Source of the DNA: Gammaproteobacteria bacterium
Lineage (GTDB): Bacteria; Pseudomonadota; Gammaproteobacteria; Enterobacterales; Alteromonadaceae
DNA: 64,000 bases
Direction of reading: 5' to 3'
Assembly (NCBI GenBank): GCA_018826295.1
Contig: JAHJZX010000021.1
Location: 1-64,000, forward strand
Positions 33,310-42,639 of the stretch are shown here, piece after piece. The notes beneath the pieces were generated by a model, which saw only the letters and a list, made by a program, of their open reading frames with translations, was not told the origin of the DNA and did no database searches. Numbering within the stretch: position 1 is the first letter of the stretch; every line of letters begins with the position of its first letter. The translations under genes were made by a program, and so were the position numbers.

Positions 33310-34056
33310 ATGTTGCGATTGTTGTTCGTGGTGCTGTTAGCCGTGCTAAGCCCCGATGTCTTTGCCGATAACGGGGCCTTGTCAGCTGTTACTGTCACCA
33401 CAGGTGCAGATGGTAGCCAGCAGTACAGCGTAACGCTGCAAGTGCTGGCGCTGATGACGGCGCTAAGTTTTATACCCGCCATGGTCATTATGATGACCAG
33501 TTTTACCCGCATTATCGTCGTGCTGGCCATTTTGCGTCAGGCCATAGGTCTGCAACAATCCCCGTCAAATCAGGTATTAATAGGCATTACGCTGTTTTTA
33601 ACCTTTTTTATAATGGCGCCGGTATTTAACAACATAAATGACACGGCTATTCAGCCCTATCTAGCCGAGCAAATTACGCCGGTGCAGGCGCTGGATGCGG
33701 CAATAACGCCAATCAAAGCCTTTATGCTGCATCAAACCCGCACTAAAGATCTGGACACCTTTGCTCAGATAGCCGGGTTGGAAGTTGCAGCTCAGCCACA
33801 GGATTACCCGATCACTGTGGTAATACCGGCCTTTATTACCAGTGAGCTTAAAACCGCGTTCCAAATTGGTTTTATGTTGTTTATTCCTTTTTTAATCATA
33901 GATTTAGTTGTTGCCAGTGTGCTGATGGCAATGGGCATGATGATGCTGTCACCAATGATTATTTCACTGCCGTTTAAACTGATGATGTTTGTGTTGGTAG
34001 ACGGCTGGATTTTAGTAATGGGCACGCTGGCCACCAGCTACGGAGTTGGCACATGA
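33310..34056 (+). CDS. fliP: Flagellar export gate protein FliP
   Basis: FliP is a pore-forming core subunit of the type III export gate. The 248-residue protein has a cleavable signal ([16 protein letters not shown]) and the family motifs [37 protein letters not shown] and [17 protein letters not shown]. Four membrane helices are visible. It overlaps fliQ by four bases. Confidence 0.97.
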   Translation: MLRLLFVVLLAVLSPDVFADNGALSAVTVTTGADGSQQYSVTLQVLALMTALSFIPAMVIMMTSFTRIIVVLAILRQAIGLQQSPSNQVLIGITLFLTFFIMAPVFNNINDTAIQPYLAEQITPVQALDAAITPIKAFMLHQTRTKDLDTFAQIAGLEVAAQPQDYPITVVIPAFITSELKTAFQIGFMLFIPFLIIDLVVASVLMAMGMMMLSPMIISLPFKLMMFVLVDGWILVMGTLATSYGVGT

Positions 34057-34322
34057 GCCCGGAAATGTTTGTTGATGTACTGCGCGATGCGTTGTTTATC
34101 GTGATTTTGCTGGTTAGCGCCATTATTTTGCCGTCGCTGTTTGTCGGCTTAATTGTGGCGGTATTTCAGGCTGCAACATCAATAAACGAGCAAACACTGA
34201 GCTTTTTACCGCGCTTAATTGTTACCTTGCTGGCATTGATGTTTGGCGGCCACTGGTTTACCCAGGTTATTATGGAATACACCCATGAGTTGTTCCTGAG
34301 TATCCCAACAGTGGTGGGCTAA
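34053..34322 (+). CDS. fliQ: Flagellar export gate protein FliQ
   Basis: FliQ is a small gate subunit that packs around FliP and FliR. The 89-residue protein has two membrane helices (about 14-40 and 52-75). The conserved link [20 protein letters not shown] lies between them. Length and position are standard. Confidence 0.96.
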   Translation: MSPEMFVDVLRDALFIVILLVSAIILPSLFVGLIVAVFQAATSINEQTLSFLPRLIVTLLALMFGGHWFTQVIMEYTHELFLSIPTVVG

Positions 34323-34326
34323 ACAG

Positions 34327-35100
34327 ATGGAGTTTCCGCTGTCGGTATTAATGCAGGCATTGGCAGATTATTTACTGCCAATGTGTCGTGTAACCGGTAT
34401 GTTTTTAATTATGGCCGGTATTGGCGTGCGCAATGTACCAACACGGATTAAAACCGGCCTGGTGGTGTTTATCAGTCTGATTATTATGCCGACCCTGCCG
34501 CCGGTAACAAACCCGGATTTAATGTCTGGTCATATGATCCTCGAAGTATTGCTGCAGCTGCTGATAGGTTTTGCGCTGGGTTTTATTTCGCTAATGTTTA
34601 TCAACACCTTTGTATTGGCTGGCCAGTTGCTTGCCACCCAAACCGGTCTGGGGTTTGCTTCAATGGTTGACCCGGCCAGCGGCGTAAGTGTGCCGGCGAT
34701 AGGCCAGTTTTATCTTATTTTGGCGACCTTATTGTTTTGGATCCTGGATGGCCACCTGATAATGATCCAGATGCTGGTATTCAGCTTTAACGCACTACCA
34801 ATTAATGGCCAGTGGTGGGACGTCAGCAGTTACTGGACTGTGGTCGAGTTTGCCGGCTGGATGTTTGCTACTGCGCTGGCAATAGCGCTGGCACCGGTGG
34901 TGTCGATGCTGGTAGTGAATTTATCCTTTGGCATTATGACCCGGGCCGCTCCACAGCTTAATATCTTCTCGATTGGTTTTCCTATTACGATGCTGGCCGG
35001 CTTAATCATTCTGTGGTTAACGCTGGACACCTTTTTATTTCATTACGACAAACAGTGGCAGCACGCAATAGATTACAGCTGCCGGCTGATTGGTTGTTAA
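34327..35100 (+). CDS. fliR: Flagellar export gate protein FliR
   Basis: FliR completes the FliP5-FliQ4-FliR1 gate. The 257-residue protein has six or so hydrophobic helices. The motifs include FISLMFINTFVLAGQLLATQ and GLGFASMVDPASGVSVPAIG. It follows fliQ by four bases and precedes flhB. Confidence 0.96.
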   Translation: MEFPLSVLMQALADYLLPMCRVTGMFLIMAGIGVRNVPTRIKTGLVVFISLIIMPTLPPVTNPDLMSGHMILEVLLQLLIGFALGFISLMFINTFVLAGQLLATQTGLGFASMVDPASGVSVPAIGQFYLILATLLFWILDGHLIMIQMLVFSFNALPINGQWWDVSSYWTVVEFAGWMFATALAIALAPVVSMLVVNLSFGIMTRAAPQLNIFSIGFPITMLAGLIILWLTLDTFLFHYDKQWQHAIDYSCRLIGC

Positions 35101-35115
35101 GCGGAGGGCTCTGCA

Positions 35116-36243
35116 ATGGCAGATGAAAGCGCCGAAAAGACCGAACAGCCCACGCCCAAGAAGCTGCAAGACGCAGCTGAAAAGGGCCAAATCGCCCGTT
35201 CCAAAGATCTCGGCACCGCCTTTGTCCTGATTGGCACAGCCACCGCACTACTGATATTTGGTAAGATGCTGGCTATTGCCATTCTGGATATTGGCCAGCG
35301 TATGATGCGCCTGACGCCTAAAGATATTTTTGAGCCAAACTCTATGTTTACCGCCTGGGGCGCTGTTGTCGAGCGGTTGGCTATACCTATGGGCGGTGTG
35401 TTTGCCATAGTGCTGCTGGCAGCCTTTATTGGCAACACTCTGCTGGGTGGTTTTAACTTTAGCTGGCAGGCTGCCGGCCCTAAGCTAAGTAAAATGAGCC
35501 CGCTAAAAGGCTTTAAACGCATGTTTGGCATGCAGGCGGCGGTCGAACTATTAAAAAGCATTCTGAAAGTCGTGGTAGTAGTGGGTATTGCCTACTTACT
35601 GCTAAAGCTGTTTTTTGACGATATTATGGCGCTGTCGCTGATGAGCGAGCCGAACAACATAGAATCGGCCATGTATTTTCTGGCCTGGTTGTTTTTAGGC
35701 CTTTGTGCCAGTGTGTCAGTGATCGCGATAGTGGATGCGCCTTACCAAAAATGGAACCACATCCGTCAGCTAAAAATGAGCCTGCAGGAAATTAAAGACG
35801 AATATAAAAACAGCGAAGGTGATCCGCATATCAAAGCCCGCATTCGTCGTACTCAAATGCAAATGTCAATGAAGCGTATGATGCAGGAAGTACCCAAAGC
35901 TGATGTTATCGTAACCAACCCGACCCATTACGCGGTGGCGTTAAAGTACGATCAGGGCAAATTCCGTGCTCCTTTAGTGGTGGCAAAAGGGCTGGATGAG
36001 GTAGCGCTGCACATCCGTAAAATTGCTGCTGAGCATAAAATACCCATTATCGAGTCACCTATGCTGGCGCGCTCGGTGTACCACACGACAGAGCTGGACC
36101 ATCCGATCCCTGAGCAGCTGTTTGCAGCTGTCGCACAGGTGCTGGCTTACGTTTACCAGCTAAACATGTACAAGAAAGGCAAAGGCAGCCGGCCGAAAGC
36201 TCTGGCCAAAGAGTTACCCATCCCGGAAGACTATCGCCACTAA
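35116..36243 (+). CDS. flhB: Flagellar export switch protein FlhB
   Basis: FlhB controls the switch from rod/hook to filament export by self-cleavage. The 375-residue protein begins ESAEKTEQPTPKKLQDAAEK. It has four membrane helices and a cytoplasmic domain with the cleavage site NPTH at 268-271, followed by the cleaved C-terminal fragment. It ends the fliE block. A paralogue of the cleaved part is encoded at 50314-50619. Confidence 0.97.
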   Translation: MADESAEKTEQPTPKKLQDAAEKGQIARSKDLGTAFVLIGTATALLIFGKMLAIAILDIGQRMMRLTPKDIFEPNSMFTAWGAVVERLAIPMGGVFAIVLLAAFIGNTLLGGFNFSWQAAGPKLSKMSPLKGFKRMFGMQAAVELLKSILKVVVVVGIAYLLLKLFFDDIMALSLMSEPNNIESAMYFLAWLFLGLCASVSVIAIVDAPYQKWNHIRQLKMSLQEIKDEYKNSEGDPHIKARIRRTQMQMSMKRMMQEVPKADVIVTNPTHYAVALKYDQGKFRAPLVVAKGLDEVALHIRKIAAEHKIPIIESPMLARSVYHTTELDHPIPEQLFAAVAQVLAYVYQLNMYKKGKGSRPKALAKELPIPEDYRH

Positions 36244-36266
36244 GACTTTCCCAGTTGTAAGAGTGT

Positions 36267-36282
36267 TGGAACGTTTTTTGCT
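36267..36282 (+). promoter_or_regulatory. Candidate sigma54 promoter of flhA operon
   Basis: TGGAACGTTTTTTGCT has GG at 36268-36269, ten bases, then GC at 36280-36281, with a good TTTTGC -12 box. It lies in the 77-base gap before flhA, where related polar-flagellum clusters start a new sigma54-dependent unit. Confidence 0.7.
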
Positions 36283-36320
36283 GAGCAGCTATATAGCGCC
36301 AAATTACTGTCAGGGTTGTT

Positions 36321-38423
36321 ATGCAGTTAGCCAGTTATCTTACTAAGTTTGACCGTTCAAAATTAGCTCATGTCAAAGGCCTGGGCACACCTATTCTCAT
36401 TCTTGCTGCGTTGGCGATGGTGGTATTGCCGCTGCCGCCGACGCTGTTAGATATTCTGTTTTCTTTTAATATTGCACTGGCGTTGGTGGTGCTGCTGGTG
36501 ACGATTTACACCCAGCGGCCGCTGGATTTTGGCATTTTTCCGGCGGTGTTGCTGGTAGCAACTATCATGCGGCTGGCGCTAAACGTAGCCAGTACCAGGG
36601 TGGTGTTGCTGGAAGGTCATAATGGCCCCGATGCGGCCGGTAAAGTTATCGAGGCTTTTGGCTCAGTGGTGATCGGCGGTAACTATGCCGTTGGTATAGT
36701 GGTATTTTTAATCCTGATCATTATCAACTTTGTGGTGGTAACCAAAGGTGCCGGCCGGATTGCCGAAGTAACAGCCCGTTTTACGCTGGATGCTATGCCG
36801 GGCAAGCAAATGGCGATAGATGCTGATTTAAACTCTGGCCTTATCACGCAGGAAGAGGCGCGGGTGCGCCGTGAAGAGGTAACCAGTGAAGCCGATTTTT
36901 ACGGCTCGATGGACGGTGCCAGTAAGTTTGTAAAAGGTGACGCCATTGCCGGCATAGTGATTTTAGTGATTAACCTGGTTGGCGGTATCTTTATCGGTAT
37001 GATGCAGCATGATTTGAGCTTTTCTGCTGCCATTGAAGTCTATACGCTGCTGACTATCGGTGACGGCCTGGTGGCGCAAATACCAGGTCTGTTACTGTCC
37101 ATTGGCACCGCTATTATTGTTACCCGGCAAAACAAATCAGAAAATATGGGCGAGCAGATGAGTGCTCAGCTGGGCAACACCCGGGTGTTATTTGTTGCTG
37201 CCGCCGTCCTGACATTAATGGGCATAGTGCCGGGTATGCCACATTTTGCCTTCTTGTCGCTGGCGGCGTTGGTAGGTGGGGCAGCTTATTTACTGAATAA
37301 ACGCGCCCAACAAACAGCCGCTGAGCTGGTAAACCGCAATACTAAAGACGTGGCGCCGGTTGAGAATAATGCCGTGAAGGAAATTGGCTGGGACGATGTG
37401 CAGGGTGTTGACACCATAGGGCTGGAAGTGGGTTACCGCCTCATTCCACTGGTAGATAAAACCCAGGGCGGTGAGCTGTTAAGCCGGATTAAAGGTGTAC
37501 GGAAAAAGCTATCGCAAGAGCTTGGCTTTCTGATCCCGGCAGTACATATCCGTGACAATCTGGACTTAGAACCCAACAGCTACCGCATGACATTGATGGG
37601 CGTAACCTCAGGTGAAGGCGAGCTACGCCACGATAATGAGTTGGCCATCAACCCTGGCCAGGTATTTGGCACGGTGAAAGGCATCGCTACTAAAGATCCG
37701 GCATTTGGGCTGGATGCGGTATGGATTAACAAAGATCAGCGAGAACATGCGCAAACCTTAGGTTATACCGTGGTGGATGCTGCAACTGTGGTCGCCACCC
37801 ATTTAAGTCAGATCCTTACCAACCATGCTGCCAGCTTGCTGGGGCATGAAGAAGTGCAAAACCTGCTGGATATGCTGGCTAAGCATTCGCCCAAGCTGGT
37901 AGAAGGCCTGGTGCCTGACACCTTGCCGCTGACAGCTGTTGTTAAAGTATTGCAAAATCTGCTAAACGAAGGTGTGCCAATCCGCGATATGCGTACCATA
38001 GTGCAAACGCTGGTGGAATATGGCGCTAAGAGCCAGGACGTAGATGTACTTACAGCGGCTTGCCGTATCGCACTGCGGCGTTTGATTGTGCAGGAAGTCG
38101 GCGGTAGCCGGCAGGAGATCCCGGTTATTACTTTTGCGCCGGAACTTGAGCAAATGCTACACCAGTCGATGCAGGCTGCCGGCAATGATGGTGCCGGCAT
38201 TGAACCGGGGCTGGCAGATCGTATTCAGCAATCACTGCAACAGGCGCATCAGGAGCAGGAACTCAATGGCGACAGCGCTATTCTGTTAACGTCAGGAATA
38301 TTGCGCTCAGTTATGGCACGATTTGTGAAATACACCATTCCAGGGCTGCGTGTATTGTCTTATCAGGAAATTCCGGATGACAAACAAATTCGCATTGTCA
38401 GCGTAATAGGTCAGGCAGGATAG
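36321..38423 (+). CDS. flhA: Flagellar export gate protein FlhA
   Basis: FlhA forms the nonameric export gate, uses the proton motive force and docks chaperone-substrate complexes. The 700-residue protein has about eight N-terminal membrane helices. The family signature PLDFGIFPAVLLVATIMRLA is followed by the FHIPEP-type loop region TRFTLDAMPGKQMAIDADLN (with Ala before the first Arg in this protein). A large cytoplasmic domain from about 330 follows. The length is typical. It starts the second large operon. Confidence 0.97.
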   Translation: MQLASYLTKFDRSKLAHVKGLGTPILILAALAMVVLPLPPTLLDILFSFNIALALVVLLVTIYTQRPLDFGIFPAVLLVATIMRLALNVASTRVVLLEGHNGPDAAGKVIEAFGSVVIGGNYAVGIVVFLILIIINFVVVTKGAGRIAEVTARFTLDAMPGKQMAIDADLNSGLITQEEARVRREEVTSEADFYGSMDGASKFVKGDAIAGIVILVINLVGGIFIGMMQHDLSFSAAIEVYTLLTIGDGLVAQIPGLLLSIGTAIIVTRQNKSENMGEQMSAQLGNTRVLFVAAAVLTLMGIVPGMPHFAFLSLAALVGGAAYLLNKRAQQTAAELVNRNTKDVAPVENNAVKEIGWDDVQGVDTIGLEVGYRLIPLVDKTQGGELLSRIKGVRKKLSQELGFLIPAVHIRDNLDLEPNSYRMTLMGVTSGEGELRHDNELAINPGQVFGTVKGIATKDPAFGLDAVWINKDQREHAQTLGYTVVDAATVVATHLSQILTNHAASLLGHEEVQNLLDMLAKHSPKLVEGLVPDTLPLTAVVKVLQNLLNEGVPIRDMRTIVQTLVEYGAKSQDVDVLTAACRIALRRLIVQEVGGSRQEIPVITFAPELEQMLHQSMQAAGNDGAGIEPGLADRIQQSLQQAHQEQELNGDSAILLTSGILRSVMARFVKYTIPGLRVLSYQEIPDDKQIRIVSVIGQAG

Positions 38424-38433
38424 GAATTAAACT

Positions 38434-39825
38434 ATGAAAATCAAACGCTTTGTAGCAAAAGATATGCGGACTGCACTGCAGGAAGTTAAAGAGTTTCTTG
38501 GGCCTGACGCCATTATTTTGTCAAATAAGAAAGTTGCTGAAGGTGTGGAAATTGTCGCCGCTATCGATCAGGAAGCCGTAACAGCTGATAAAGTGCCCGC
38601 GCCAGTGCCAGCGCAACCGGCAGCGGCAAAGTTTAGCGCCAGGGTTGATGATAGCGACAACGCTGATGCGCCGGCCGATTCGTTAAAAGCATTGCTGGCC
38701 CGGCAAATGATCAAGCAGCAGGTTGCTAATCCACAAAAGCAGCACGCCGCGCCAGTCAAAGCGCGTCAGCCAGAGCCTGAAGCAAGTGCATTGCAATTTC
38801 AGCGTCAAACTTCTGGCGTGCCTTCAGCGGTTAGCTCTGTACAGCTGACTGAAATCAGCCGGCAGCAGGAACAACAGGCTAAGTTACTGCAGCAACAAAT
38901 GGATGCAATGCGTAACGAAATGTTGTCAATGCGTCAGCTATTACAGCATCAGGTGTCAGGTTTGATGTGGCAGGATTTGGCACGACGTGAGCCGGTACGG
39001 GCGCTGGTGATTGATAACCTGCGTCAGTTAGGCTTGTCTGAACAAATGGCGGACCAGCTGGCCTGTTTTATGCCGGAAGATCTAAACAGCAGTGATGCCT
39101 GGCAGGCAGCCTTGGAGCTACTGGCTGGACAACTTAGTACCACTAACGATGATATACTGCGTCGTGGCGGCATTATTGCGCTGGTGGGGCCAACCGGAGT
39201 CGGTAAAACCACCACAGTAGCAAAGTTGGCGGCAGAGTTTGCAAAGCGTCATGGTGCGGATCAGGTGGCACTTATCACCACCGACAGTTTTCGTATAGGT
39301 GCTTTTGAACAACTGGCCACCTTTGGCCGTATTATCGGCTGTCCGGTTAAGCAGGCAAAAGACAGCACTGAGTTGTCTGTTATCCTGACGCAAATGCAGC
39401 AACGCAAATTAATCCTGATAGATACTGCTGGTATGAGCCAACGAGATGTGCGCCTGGCAGAAAAACTTGCTACGCTGGTTCATAATAGTCGTGTCAAAAT
39501 AAAAAGTTATCTGGTATTGTCTGCGACTGCGCAGGCAAGAGTTATGCAGGAAAGCGTGGCACATTTTAAACGCATTCCGTTGTCTGGTTGTATTTTCACC
39601 AAACTTGACGAATGCTTAAGCTTAGGTGAAGTTATTAACGTTGCAGTGCAGAACGCGTTGCCGCTCAGTTACTTGACTAATGGCCAGCGCGTACCTGAAG
39701 ATATAGCAGTTGCAGAGGCTCAAAGTCTGGTGCAGCAAGCAGAACAATTACGAATCGCACAAAGTAGTACGGCTCATCAATGGTATCAATATGACGAGAG
39801 CCGGGCGGACGGAACCTATGCATAG
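38434..39825 (+). CDS. flhF: Flagellar placement GTPase FlhF
   Basis: FlhF is an SRP-type GTPase that marks the cell pole for flagellar assembly. The 463-residue protein has a basic N-terminal domain (IKRFVAKDMRTALQEVKEFL) and a Gln-rich linker. The NG domain carries the P-loop GPTGVGKTTTVAKLAA (near residue 251), TTDSFRIGAFEQLATFG, LIDTAGMSQRD and TKLDECLSLG. Presence of FlhF with FlhG implies a polar flagellum. It overlaps flhG by eight bases. Confidence 0.96.
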   Translation: MKIKRFVAKDMRTALQEVKEFLGPDAIILSNKKVAEGVEIVAAIDQEAVTADKVPAPVPAQPAAAKFSARVDDSDNADAPADSLKALLARQMIKQQVANPQKQHAAPVKARQPEPEASALQFQRQTSGVPSAVSSVQLTEISRQQEQQAKLLQQQMDAMRNEMLSMRQLLQHQVSGLMWQDLARREPVRALVIDNLRQLGLSEQMADQLACFMPEDLNSSDAWQAALELLAGQLSTTNDDILRRGGIIALVGPTGVGKTTTVAKLAAEFAKRHGADQVALITTDSFRIGAFEQLATFGRIIGCPVKQAKDSTELSVILTQMQQRKLILIDTAGMSQRDVRLAEKLATLVHNSRVKIKSYLVLSATAQARVMQESVAHFKRIPLSGCIFTKLDECLSLGEVINVAVQNALPLSYLTNGQRVPEDIAVAEAQSLVQQAEQLRIAQSSTAHQWYQYDESRADGTYA

Positions 39826-40696
39826 TCATGACAATATTGACGATCAAGCCAATGGCCTGAGAAAAATGAATAAGCAGATGGTAAAAGTAATATCAGTTAC
39901 CGGAGGTAAAGGCGGCGTGGGTAAAACCAACGTTACGCTAAACTTTGCCATGGCGCTGTCGCAATTAGGAAAACGGGTGCTGGTACTGGATGCTGATCTG
40001 GGACTGGCCAATTGCGATGTAATGTTAGGCCTGAGGGTCGAGAAAAATTTATCCCATGTGTTGTCCGGCGAAGCTGAGTTGGATGACATCATCATTGACG
40101 GCCCTTTGGGCATTAAAATTATTCCTGCCACTTCCGGTTCGCAAAACATGACCGAGCTTACTCCGGCTGAGCATGCCGGGCTAATAAGAGCATTCAGTGA
40201 GCTGAAAACGCCGGTAGATGTTATGCTGGTTGACACCGCGGCAGGCATCTCCGATATGGTTCTGAGTTTTTCCCGTGCGTCGCAGGATGTGATGGTAGTT
40301 GTTTGTGACGAGCCTTCTTCTATCACAGATGCGTATGCCTTGATGAAAATTCTCAGTCGTGACCATGGCGTAGAAAAATTTAAAATTGTCGCCAATATGG
40401 TGCGTAGCCTGAAAGAGGGCCAAGAGCTGTTTAGTAAGCTGACGCGGGTGACAGATCGTTTTTTAGATGTAAGCCTCGAACTGGTGGCAACCATTCCTTA
40501 TGACGAAAATGTACGCAAAGCAGCGCGTAAGCAAAAAGCCTTTATTGATGCTTTTCCGCGTACTGCTGCCAGTATGGCAATAAAGTCGTTAGCTTTAAAA
40601 GCGGTTAAATGGCCGTTACCAGCTACTGCGTCAGGTCATCTGGAATTTTTCCTTGAACAACTGGTACTGCCGCAAACTGACAGAGGTATTGCGTGA
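39818..40696 (+). CDS. flhG: Flagellar number regulator FlhG/FleN
   Basis: FlhG is a MinD-like ATPase that limits flagellar number, partly by restraining FlrA/FleQ. The 292-residue protein has the deviant Walker A motif VTGGKGGVGKTNVTLN near residue 27, LVLDADLGLANCDVMLGL and VDTAAGISDMVLSF. I start at ATG 39818, overlapping flhF by eight bases. Earlier in-frame starts lie deep inside flhF. The fliA start overlaps its stop. Confidence 0.95.
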   Translation: MHSHDNIDDQANGLRKMNKQMVKVISVTGGKGGVGKTNVTLNFAMALSQLGKRVLVLDADLGLANCDVMLGLRVEKNLSHVLSGEAELDDIIIDGPLGIKIIPATSGSQNMTELTPAEHAGLIRAFSELKTPVDVMLVDTAAGISDMVLSFSRASQDVMVVVCDEPSSITDAYALMKILSRDHGVEKFKIVANMVRSLKEGQELFSKLTRVTDRFLDVSLELVATIPYDENVRKAARKQKAFIDAFPRTAASMAIKSLALKAVKWPLPATASGHLEFFLEQLVLPQTDRGIA

Positions 40697-41412
40697 ACAG
40701 CAGGATTGCAGCTTATGGTGGGGTCGACCATATGCAGCAGTTGGTCGAGCGGCACGCGCCTTTGGTTAAACGCATTGCTTATCACCTGCTGGCCAGATTA
40801 CCTGCCAGTGTACAGGCCGACGATCTTATTCAATCTGGCATGATTGGGTTAATTGAAGCTGCGAAAAATTTCGATGGTAGCAAAGGCGCCAGTTTTGAAA
40901 CCTTTGCCGGCATCCGCATTCGTGGTGCTATGCTGGACGAAATGCGCCGTGGCGACTGGACACCGCGCTCGGTGCACCGCAACGCCAGATTGATAGCTGA
41001 AACCATCGCCGAGCTTGAGGGTATACTGGGCCGTGATGTAAAAGATACAGAAGTTGCTGAAAAACTTGATATATCTCTAGATGAATACCATCATATGTTA
41101 AGTGATATCAGCAGTGGTCGTATAATTGGTATCGAAGATCTGGGGGTGTCACAGGATGTGTTGGTGACGTCTGATGATACGGATGCCGATCACTTATATG
41201 AAAGTCAGGCAAATGAGGCGTTTCAGCAGGCTCTTGTCAGAACTATCAGTAATTTACCAGAGCGTGAAGCATTAGTGCTCTCGCTGTATTATAATGACGA
41301 ACTGAATTTGAAAGAGATAGGGGCAGTGCTGAATGTCAGTGAATCCCGCATCAGTCAGATTCATAGTCAGGCCTTGGTCAGATTGAAAGCCAGAATGCAG
41401 GATTGGTTGTAA
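40693..41412 (+). CDS. fliA: Flagellar sigma factor FliA (sigma28)
   Basis: FliA directs late genes including flagellin and probably the legionaminic acid operons seen here. The 239-residue protein has region 2 ([57 protein letters not shown]). Region 3 and region 4 follow ([40 protein letters not shown]). The start is GTG 40693, coupled to flhG (GTGA). No anti-sigma flgM lies in this window. Confidence 0.97.
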   Translation: MNSRIAAYGGVDHMQQLVERHAPLVKRIAYHLLARLPASVQADDLIQSGMIGLIEAAKNFDGSKGASFETFAGIRIRGAMLDEMRRGDWTPRSVHRNARLIAETIAELEGILGRDVKDTEVAEKLDISLDEYHHMLSDISSGRIIGIEDLGVSQDVLVTSDDTDADHLYESQANEAFQQALVRTISNLPEREALVLSLYYNDELNLKEIGAVLNVSESRISQIHSQALVRLKARMQDWL

Positions 41413-41453
41413 CCTATTCTGAGATAAAAAGTTATATCTCGTCGGAGGGGATT

Positions 41454-41837
41454 TTGGATAAAAACATGAAAATTCTTGTGGTTGATGATTTTTCGACCAT
41501 GAGACGGATAATAAAGAATCTGTTACGTGATCTTGGCTTTACTAATGTATCTGAAGCAGATGACGGCAGTACTGCTTTACCAATGCTGCAGAACGGTGAC
41601 TTCGATTTTGTCGTTACTGACTGGAACATGCCAGGGATGCAGGGTATCGACTTGCTGCGTGCGATCCGTGCTGATGCCAAACTAAAGCACATTCCGGTAT
41701 TGATGGTGACCGCTGAAGCGAAAAAAGAACAAATCATTGCCGCGGCTCAGGCCGGTGTAAATGGCTATATTGTTAAACCTTTTACCGCAGCCACCCTGCA
41801 AGAGAAGTTAGCTAAAGTATTTGAACGCATCGGCTAA
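41454..41837 (+). CDS. cheY: Chemotaxis response regulator CheY
   Basis: CheY, when phosphorylated by CheA, binds FliM and changes rotation. The product is a single receiver domain with the acidic pair in [12 protein letters not shown], phospho-acceptor Asp in [11 protein letters not shown], Thr in MVTAEAK and Lys in VKPFTAA. I chose TTG 41454 (127 residues, [13 protein letters not shown]), five bases after the GGAGG at 41444-41448, because related polar CheY proteins begin this way. ATG 41466 is 17 bases from that site. An upstream start inside fliA is unlikely. Confidence 0.93.
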   Translation: MDKNMKILVVDDFSTMRRIIKNLLRDLGFTNVSEADDGSTALPMLQNGDFDFVVTDWNMPGMQGIDLLRAIRADAKLKHIPVLMVTAEAKKEQIIAAAQAGVNGYIVKPFTAATLQEKLAKVFERIG

Positions 41838-41862
41838 CCGTAACTGACAAAGGAGCGTTGCT

Positions 41863-42624
41863 ATGTCTGCAATTACGGCGCCGTTGATTTCACTGGAGCA
41901 AGCCCGGGAGCTGGTGCAGTTGCTGGAGATGGAGCAGCATGATGCCGCTAATCAACTGGTACAGCAACTTGCTGTGCCAGGCTCTTCTGAATTATTTGCT
42001 GAGGTTGGTAAACTGACCCGTCAGCTGCACGATTCGCTGAAAAATTTCCAGATTGACCCTTCACTGAATAATTTGCTGGAAGAAGATATTCCGGATGCTA
42101 AAAAGCGGCTTAATCATGTAATTGACATGACTGAGCAAGCGGCTAATCGCACCATGGATGCAGTCGAATCTTGTTTACCTATTGCCGATCAGTTAACCCA
42201 GGGCCTAAATGGTATTGCACCACAATGGCAAAAATTAATGCAACGTCAGTTGCAACTCACTGAATTTAAAGCCCTGTGTCACAACCTTGATGGCTTTTTA
42301 AATCAGGCTGGTACAGATACTGCTACGCTTAATTCACTACTGACTGACGTATTAATGGCGCAGGATTATCAGGATTTAACCGGCCAGATCTTACGTCGGG
42401 TTATTGAGCTGGTACGGGAAGTAGAAGAAAGTCTGATTGGTCTGCTTACGGCTTTTGGCCAGTCGAGCATTATGATGGCCGCTGAGGCCAAGCCAGCTAA
42501 ACCAGCCAAAAGTAAGCCCAAAGCACATGAAGCTGAAGGCCCGATTATTGATGCAGCTGAGCGGGACGATGTGGTTAGCGGTCAGGACGACGTTGATGAT
42601 TTATTGTCCAGTTTAGGTTTTTAA
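41863..42624 (+). CDS. cheZ: Protein phosphatase CheZ
   Basis: CheZ removes phosphate from CheY. The 253-residue protein is mostly helical, with a long central coiled-coil hairpin and the catalytic Gln in MAQDYQDLTGQILRRVIELV. The C-terminal CheY-binding peptide ends DDLLSSLGF, like other CheZ proteins. A Lys/Ala/Pro-rich linker (about 208-228) ties it to the body. GGAG lies upstream. Confidence 0.95.
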   Translation: MSAITAPLISLEQARELVQLLEMEQHDAANQLVQQLAVPGSSELFAEVGKLTRQLHDSLKNFQIDPSLNNLLEEDIPDAKKRLNHVIDMTEQAANRTMDAVESCLPIADQLTQGLNGIAPQWQKLMQRQLQLTEFKALCHNLDGFLNQAGTDTATLNSLLTDVLMAQDYQDLTGQILRRVIELVREVEESLIGLLTAFGQSSIMMAAEAKPAKPAKSKPKAHEAEGPIIDAAERDDVVSGQDDVDDLLSSLGF

Positions 42625-42639
42625 CAGAGGTGTCTTTGC

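Noticed and set aside
39710-39817. N-terminal extension of flhG
   Set aside because: It lies within the conserved end of flhF and precedes the normal start; no ribosome binding site was seen for it.
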